Positions 23,994-28,266 of a stretch of DNA of 28,266 nt are shown one piece after another (positions within the stretch are counted from its first letter, which is position 1; every line of letters starts with the position of its first letter). Source of the stretch: an uncultured Clostridia bacterium. Its GTDB lineage: Bacteria > Bacillota_A > Clostridia > Christensenellales > Aristaeellaceae. The stretch is taken from contig CAMVDI010000003.1 of NCBI GenBank assembly GCA_947166205.1, positions 1 through 28,266 of the forward strand, in the 5' to 3' direction. The position numbers were made by a program, and so were the translations under genes. Below the pieces are notes generated by a model that worked only from the letters and a program-made list of their open reading frames with translations, had not been told where the DNA came from and ran no database searches.

Positions 23994-24022
23994 ATCGTAG
24001 CATAAACGGCTAAGCATTGCAA
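23994..24022 (-). promoter_or_regulatory. Promoter of the carA operon
   Basis: On the minus strand TTGCAA (24022-24017), a 17-bp spacer and TACGAT (23999-23994) make a good sigma-A promoter, giving a leader of roughly 110 nt before carA. Confidence 0.72.
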
Positions 24023-24030
24023 GGAAAGAA

Positions 24031-24060
24031 TTGCTTTTTTTACGTTTCTTCTGCTATGAT
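24031..24060 (+). promoter_or_regulatory. Promoter of the rqcH operon
   Basis: TTGCTT (24031-24036), an 18-bp spacer and TATGAT (24055-24060) precede rqcH by about 107 nt. Its -35 lies only 8 bp from the -35 of the divergent carA promoter, so the two polymerases may compete. Confidence 0.7.
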
Positions 24061-24167
24061 GGGGTCAGCGGTCAGAAAACGGGAAAACGCGGTTTCGCCG
24101 GGCGGGGAGCCCCTTCGCGCAGAAGGCTTTCCTCCGCCCGGAAGGGGAGACTGGAGGATGAGCGGAT

Positions 24168-25907
24168 ATGCCGATGGACGGACTGATGACGGGGCTGATA
24201 GCCCGGGAGCTTGACGGGGCGCTGGCGGGGGGCCGGATCGACCGGATCACCCAGCCGGAGCGGGACACGGTGATCCTGGTGATCCGGGTGGGAAACGAGA
24301 ACCGGAGCCTGCTGCTGTGCGCCTCCGCCAGCAACGCCCGGGCCCACCTGACAGGCCAGAAGTTTTCCAACCCCCTGGAGCCCCCGGCGCTGTGCATGCT
24401 GATGCGCAAGCAGCTGCTGGGGGGCCGGGTGACCGGCGTGCGCCAGGTGGGCGGCGACCGGATTCTTCATATCGATATGGAAATCATCGGGGAGATGGGG
24501 GACCGGGAGCAGCGGCGGCTGGTGCTGGAGATCATGGGAAAGCACTCGAACCTGATGCTGCTGGGCGGGGACGGGCGGATTCTGGAATCCGCCCATCACG
24601 TGAACGCCGAGATGAGCCGGGTGCGCCAGGTGATGCCGGGGCTTGCCTACGCGCCGCCCCCCGCCCAGGACCGGCTGGACCCGGCAGAGGTGACCGGGGA
24701 GGCGCTGCTGGCGCGGATCGGCGGGGCCGGCGGGTCCTTCGCCAGGGCCCTGGCCGGGGCGGTCCGGGGGCTGAGCGCCGTCTCCGCCCGGGAGATCGCC
24801 CTGCGGGCCGGCGCCCCGGGGGAGGAGCCGCCGGAGGATCCGGAGGGGGCCTGCGCCCGGGCGGCGGAGCTGCTGCGCCGGCTGCCGGAGATGGTGTCTC
24901 CCCGGGTGGAATACACCGGGGACGGGGAAGCCGCGGAGGTCTATCCCTTTCCCTATCTGAGCGGGGATCTGAGCCGCCAGAAGGAGTTTCCCACCCTGAG
25001 CCGGGCGCTGGAGGCCTATTACGGAACCCGGGACCGGCAGGACCGGCTGCGGCAGCGGAGCGCCTCCATGGTCCGGCTGCTGAAGACCCAGCTGGAACGC
25101 TGCGGGAAAAAGCTGGCGCTGCAGGAGCAGGAGCTGGCGGGAGCGGCCCGGATGGAGGAATACAGGATCTGCGGGGAGGTGCTGAACGCGAACCTCTACA
25201 GCCTGCGGAAGGGCCAGGCGGAGGTGACCCTGCCCAACTGGTATGACCCGGCGGGGGGGACGGTCACCATCCCGCTGGATCCCCGCCTGACCCCGAGCCA
25301 GAACGCCCAGAAGTATTTCAGGAAATACCAGAAGGCCCGGTCCGCCCGGCAGGCGGCCTCGGAGCAGCGGGAGAAAACCCTTCAGGAGATGGAATACCTG
25401 GAGGGCATGCTGCTGGACGTGGACAAGTGCGTGGGGGAAAGCGAGCTGGAGGAGATCCGGGGGGAGCTGGTGCGGACGGGATACATGAAGCGCAGCACGA
25501 ACCGGCGCCAGCAGCGGAGCCTGCCCCAGAGCCGGCCGTACCGGTACCTGTCCGCCGACGGGGTGGAGATCCTGGTGGGGAAGAACGCGGTCCAGAACGA
25601 CCGGCTGACCCTGGGGGCCGGCCCGGACCAGATGTGGCTCCACGCCAAGGATATGCCGGGGAGCCATGTGATCATCCGGGCGGAGGGGGAGATTCCCCCG
25701 GAGACCCTGAAGCAGGCGGCCATGCTGGCGGCCTGGTACAGCCGGGGCCGGCGGAGCAGCATGGTGCCCGTGGACTATACCCGGCGGAAATACGTCCGGA
25801 AGCCCTCCGGCGCGGCGCCGGGGAAGGTGATCTATACCCACCACAGAACCGCCTACATGACCGTGGAGGAGGCGGAGATCCGGGCGATTCCCCTGACGGA
25901 GGCGTAG
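24168..25907 (+). CDS. rqcH: Ribosome-associated quality control protein RqcH (NFACT family)
   Basis: RqcH binds stalled 50S subunits carrying peptidyl-tRNA and adds C-terminal alanine tails that mark the chain for degradation. The 579-residue protein has the NFACT-N domain at the start (MDGLMTGLIARELDGALAGG), D97-R98 in GGDRILHI and E121-I122-M123 in LEIMGKHSNLMLL. Both motifs fall at the positions known to be needed in Bacillus subtilis RqcH. A coiled-coil middle follows, then an NFACT-R (DUF814) domain near the C-terminus with GVEILVGKNAVQND and MWLHAKDMPGSHVII. Older annotations call this family fibronectin-binding protein. ATG 24168 lies 10 nt after GGAGG; ATG 24174 is the alternative. 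The gene leads a likely operon with a DNA methyltransferase and a cysteine-cluster protein. Confidence 0.94.
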   Translation: MPMDGLMTGLIARELDGALAGGRIDRITQPERDTVILVIRVGNENRSLLLCASASNARAHLTGQKFSNPLEPPALCMLMRKQLLGGRVTGVRQVGGDRILHIDMEIIGEMGDREQRRLVLEIMGKHSNLMLLGGDGRILESAHHVNAEMSRVRQVMPGLAYAPPPAQDRLDPAEVTGEALLARIGGAGGSFARALAGAVRGLSAVSAREIALRAGAPGEEPPEDPEGACARAAELLRRLPEMVSPRVEYTGDGEAAEVYPFPYLSGDLSRQKEFPTLSRALEAYYGTRDRQDRLRQRSASMVRLLKTQLERCGKKLALQEQELAGAARMEEYRICGEVLNANLYSLRKGQAEVTLPNWYDPAGGTVTIPLDPRLTPSQNAQKYFRKYQKARSARQAASEQREKTLQEMEYLEGMLLDVDKCVGESELEEIRGELVRTGYMKRSTNRRQQRSLPQSRPYRYLSADGVEILVGKNAVQNDRLTLGAGPDQMWLHAKDMPGSHVIIRAEGEIPPETLKQAAMLAAWYSRGRRSSMVPVDYTRRKYVRKPSGAAPGKVIYTHHRTAYMTVEEAEIRAIPLTEA

Positions 25908-25968
25908 AAGGCGGAAGGCGGGAGGACGGACAGGAGTCCCGGCGGAGCGGGACGGAAAGGAACGGAAG

Positions 25969-27327
25969 ATGTACGTACAGACGGGCGTCAGGCGGGAGAT
26001 TTTCGGAACGGGGGAAAACCTGCTGATCTGCGGGGACGCGCGGAAGCCGCCCCGGGAGGTCCGGGCCCTGGCGGGACAGGTCCAGTGCGTGTATCTGGAT
26101 CCCCCCTTCATGACGGGGGAGAAATTCCGGCGGAAGCGGCCCTACGGGGAAAAGGGCTGGCGGTCCGGAAGCCCGAACCTGATCCTGGAGGGGTTCACGG
26201 ACCGCTTCGCCGACGAGAAGGCCTATCTGCTCTTCCTTCGGCGGCTGGTCACCGTGGGCCGGGACCTGCTGGGCCGGGAGGGGGTCTTCTGCCTGCATCT
26301 GGACTGGCGTATGTCCGCCCGGGGCAGGATCCTCTGCGACAGGATCTTCGGAAAGGAGCTTTTTCTCAACGAGATCATCTGGGCCTATGAAAGCGGCGGG
26401 CGGAACAAGCGCTGCTTCTCCCGGAAGCACGACACCCTCCTGCTGTACGCCCGGAGCCCGGAATACCGTTTCGATCTGACGCGGGTGCCCCTGGAGCGGA
26501 AGGATTACCGGAGAAACCACATGAGCCGCATGACGGACGGGGACGGCCGGACCTATTCCAGCATCCGCAGCAACGGAAAGGAATACCGCTACTACGACGA
26601 CGAGCCGGTCTATCCCGGGGACGTGTGGACGGATATCGGCTTCCTGCAGCAGAAGGATCCGGAGCGGACGGGATATCCCACCCAGAAGCCCCGGAAGCTG
26701 CTGGAGCGGGTGCTCGGGCCCGTGGTCCGGCCCGGGGACCTGGTGGCGGACCTGTGCTGCGGAAGCGGGACGGCCCTGGCGGCGGCGGAGGGGCTGGGAT
26801 GCAGGTACCTGGGCATGGACATCTCCCCGGAGGCCGTGGCCGTGTGCCGGAACCGGCTGAAGGGGGAAAACCTGACGGTGATCTGCCCCACGGCGGAGGA
26901 CGGGGTCCCGGCGCTGGCGGATTACGACCCGGCGGCGGGGCGGCTGCGGATGGGCGGCATGGACCTCCGGGGCGGCATCTGGCCGGAAAAGGCGGCCAGG
27001 CTGGATCTGACGGAGGCCTGGGAGACCGGAAGGATCCGGGGAAATACCTTCCTGGCGGAGAAATCCTTCCGCCGCTCCTTCCGCTATCCCGCGCTGATCG
27101 ACTCCCTGGCGGCGAAGGCGGAGGAGATGCCCGACCTTTTGATGACCGACGCGGCCGGGGGGCGCCGGGCCTACCGGTGGGTGCCGGACAGGGCCCCGGA
27201 GACGGGAAAGGACGGTGAGCCGGAGACCGGGGGAAAAACAGCCCCGGAGAGGGGGAAGGACCCGGCTCCGGAGACGGCCCCGGAGGCGGGGAAAACGGGA
27301 GAAGGAACGGAGGAAGGACGGGAATGA
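25969..27327 (+). CDS. Beta-class DNA methyltransferase, probably adenine-specific, orphan
   Basis: This 452-residue enzyme should transfer a methyl group from S-adenosylmethionine to a DNA base. Catalytic motif IV, DPPF (44-47), precedes the motif X-like TGYPTQKPRKLLERVL (234-249) and the AdoMet-binding motif I, DLCCGSGTAL (261-270), with the acidic residue of motif II at D284. That order defines the beta class, and DPPF (rather than SPPY) favours N6-adenine. No restriction enzyme or specificity subunit is visible nearby, so it looks like an orphan. After the catalytic core come about 100 residues of unassigned sequence and a low-complexity Pro/Glu/Gly/Lys tail (about 402-452). The stop overlaps the next gene by 4 nt. 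The recognition site is not predictable from this sequence. Confidence 0.85.
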   Translation: MYVQTGVRREIFGTGENLLICGDARKPPREVRALAGQVQCVYLDPPFMTGEKFRRKRPYGEKGWRSGSPNLILEGFTDRFADEKAYLLFLRRLVTVGRDLLGREGVFCLHLDWRMSARGRILCDRIFGKELFLNEIIWAYESGGRNKRCFSRKHDTLLLYARSPEYRFDLTRVPLERKDYRRNHMSRMTDGDGRTYSSIRSNGKEYRYYDDEPVYPGDVWTDIGFLQQKDPERTGYPTQKPRKLLERVLGPVVRPGDLVADLCCGSGTALAAAEGLGCRYLGMDISPEAVAVCRNRLKGENLTVICPTAEDGVPALADYDPAAGRLRMGGMDLRGGIWPEKAARLDLTEAWETGRIRGNTFLAEKSFRRSFRYPALIDSLAAKAEEMPDLLMTDAAGGRRAYRWVPDRAPETGKDGEPETGGKTAPERGKDPAPETAPEAGKTGEGTEEGRE

Positions 27328-27815
27328 ACAGCGCGGTGGGGGAAGCCCGGGCGCTCCTTTCGGAGATCACGCCCCTGAAGCGGGACTGCGGCAGAATCTG
27401 CGGGGAAAGGTGCTGCTCTTCACTGGAGGGGGAGGAGACCGGAATGCTGCTCTTCCCGGGGGAAGAGGACCTGTATGAGGACGCGGAGGGCTGGCGGATG
27501 CTTCCCGCGGGGCGGGAGATGCTCCTGATCTGCCCGGGAAAATGCGAAAGGGAGACCCGGCCGCTGGCCTGCCGGATGTTTCCCCTGATGCCGCGGCTGA
27601 CGGAGAAGGGCGTTTCCGTCCGGACGGACGAGCGTGCCCGGGCGGTCTGCCCCCTGGCCAGGCAGGGGAAAAGCAGCATGGACCCGGCCTTCGCGGAGGC
27701 GGTCCGGCGGGCGGGGGAGATCCTGGCGGAGGACCCGGCCCAGCGGGCGTTTCTGACCCGGCTGGGAGAGGAACAGGAGGAGCTGAGGACCCTGCGGAAG
27801 CGCCTGGGGGGATAA
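27324..27815 (+). CDS. Cysteine-cluster protein (YkgJ/CxxCxxCC-like)
   Basis: This 163-residue soluble protein has cysteines at 22, 26, 30, 31, 70, 74, 83 and 109. The arrangement CGRICGERCC followed by CPGKC and RPLACRMFPL resembles the YkgJ/PF03692 group of putative zinc- or iron-chelating proteins, whose biochemical role is unsettled. A helical C-terminal region of about 40 residues follows. The ATG overlaps the methyltransferase stop (ATGA), so the two are translated together. No membrane segment is evident. The family link is moderate, and no function should be assumed from the methyltransferase pairing alone. Confidence 0.75.
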   Translation: MNSAVGEARALLSEITPLKRDCGRICGERCCSSLEGEETGMLLFPGEEDLYEDAEGWRMLPAGREMLLICPGKCERETRPLACRMFPLMPRLTEKGVSVRTDERARAVCPLARQGKSSMDPAFAEAVRRAGEILAEDPAQRAFLTRLGEEQEELRTLRKRLGG

Positions 27816-27817
27816 AA

Positions 27818-27866
27818 AAGCACAAAAATTTTGGGCCGAAGCACAAAATTTTTTGGTTTTGCTCTT
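27818..27866 (+). repeat. Repeated AAGCACAAAA half-sites upstream of recA
   Basis: AAGCACAAAA occurs at 27818-27827 and, exactly 21 bp later, at 27839-27848; both copies continue into T-runs. An inverted, 8-of-10 matching copy (TTTTGCTCTT) lies at 27857-27866 and touches the recA -35. The 21-bp period is two helical turns. The array could be an operator, a phased A-tract bend or UP-element, or a weak AT-rich terminator for the preceding gene. Confidence 0.65.
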
Positions 27867-27893
27867 GAAAAGGAGGTCCGGATCTGATAAGAT
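27865..27893 (+). promoter_or_regulatory. recA promoter
   Basis: TTGAAA (27865-27870), a 17-bp spacer and TAAGAT (27888-27893) make a strong sigma-A promoter about 105 nt before the recA ATG. No GAAC-N4-GTTC box of the Bacillus LexA type is visible around it. Confidence 0.78.
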
Positions 27894-27997
27894 GAAAGCC
27901 GGACGGGGCGGCCGGCGGGGCTTCTCCCCGGGGGCCGGCCCAGGGCCGGAGCCTTCGGATGAGTGAACGAGAGAATGAGAAAAGCGAGGAGATCGGA

Positions 27998-28266
27998 ATG
28001 GCGGCGAAGAAGGCGGCAAAGCCGGAAAAGACCCTTGTGACGACGGATGTACAGGAAGAGAAGCTGAAAGCGCTGGAGCACGCGCTGGCCGATCTGGACA
28101 AGCAGTTCGGAAAGGGCTCCGTGATGAAGCTGGGGGCCGATTCGGTGAACCGGGATATCCCCGTGATCTCCACGGGCTGCCTGACGCTGGACGCCGCCCT
28201 GGGCGTGGGGGGGGCTCCCCGGGGCCGGATCGTGGGGATCTCCGGGCCTGGATCCTCCGGGAAGAC
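27998..28266 (+). CDS. recA: Recombinase RecA, N-terminal part (3' end outside window)
   Basis: RecA forms filaments on single-stranded DNA, pairs homologous strands and triggers the SOS response. About 89 residues are visible: a Lys/Ala-rich start, then [38 protein letters not shown] and [16 protein letters not shown], matching RecA up to the Walker A loop. The usual Walker A text is GPESSGKT; here Glu is Gly (GPGSSGK). ATG 27998 is chosen because GAGGAG lies 6 nt upstream; an in-frame ATG at 27959 would add 13 residues but has a poor ribosome binding site. The window ends inside the P-loop. Confidence 0.93.
   Translation, partial: MAAKKAAKPEKTLVTTDVQEEKLKALEHALADLDKQFGKGSVMKLGADSVNRDIPVISTGCLTLDAALGVGGAPRGRIVGISGPGSSGK

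Noticed and set aside
23875..24003. A longer carA start 43 codons upstream
   Set aside because: The extra residues run through the leader terminator and reach the -10 of the promoter, and do not resemble CarA. A good AAGGAG precedes the internal ATG at 23874.
27959..27997. An in-frame upstream ATG for recA adding 13 residues
   Set aside because: It lacks a good Shine-Dalgarno, whereas GAGGAG lies at the correct distance from ATG 27998. The upstream start remains a minor alternative.
27815..27998. A LexA box of the GAAC-N4-GTTC type at recA
   Set aside because: No matching sequence is present between the cysteine-cluster gene and the recA start.
1..28266. CRISPR array, prophage, insertion sequence or tRNA gene
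   Set aside because: No spaced identical repeats, transposase or integrase motifs, terminal inverted repeats or cloverleaf patterns were seen. The repeats present are short and inside coding or promoter regions.

Overview
This 28.3 kb window is a high-GC, gene-dense bacterial chromosome segment. Shine-Dalgarno sites are strong (AGGAGG types), promoters are sigma-A-like, and many glycine and arginine codons are GGG/GGA and CGG. The gene set includes an rpsF-ssb-rpsR operon with a Cys-containing S18, RqcH, a YesM/YesN-type two-component pair, and DapF-like sequence. Together these point to a high-GC member of the Clostridia (Bacillota), probably an anaerobe from gut or rumen. The genus is not determinable from sequence reading alone. 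No mobile element, CRISPR array, tRNA or rRNA was seen.

Layout. 1-545: the 3' end of a U32-family peptidase, closed by a bidirectional terminator. 548-2273 (minus): an ECF sigma factor and its overlapping putative anti-sigma factor. 2298-11089 (plus): a sugar sensing and uptake block. It holds a lipoprotein binding protein of the YtfQ type, a YesM/LytS-type histidine kinase and an AraC-type response regulator, followed by a YtfQ-YtfR-YtfT-YjfF-like ABC transporter. A hairpin terminator inside the transporter operon probably lets the binding protein be made in excess. 11211-14385 (plus): an XRE-cupin regulator, an acyl-CoA synthetase and recO. 14416-15704 (plus): rpsF-ssb-rpsR, with a leader resembling the S6:S18 autoregulatory RNA. 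15780-24022 (minus): a nucleotide biosynthesis operon, carA - carB/dapF fusion - purA - purB, with a terminator in the carA leader. 24031-28266 (plus): rqcH, an orphan beta-class DNA methyltransferase, a cysteine-cluster protein and the start of recA.

How the genes work together. The first binding protein, kinase and regulator look like a three-component sugar sensor that controls the neighbouring transporter; paired direct repeats lie upstream of the transporter promoter. carA and carB make carbamoyl phosphate for pyrimidines and arginine, and purA and purB convert IMP to AMP. The DapF-like domain fused to CarB is the most unusual item: it keeps the second catalytic Cys but has Gly where the first should be, so it may not be a working diaminopimelate epimerase. 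Other points of interest are three repeated half-sites ending on the recA promoter and mirror-image divergent promoters between the sigma factor and the sugar sensor.
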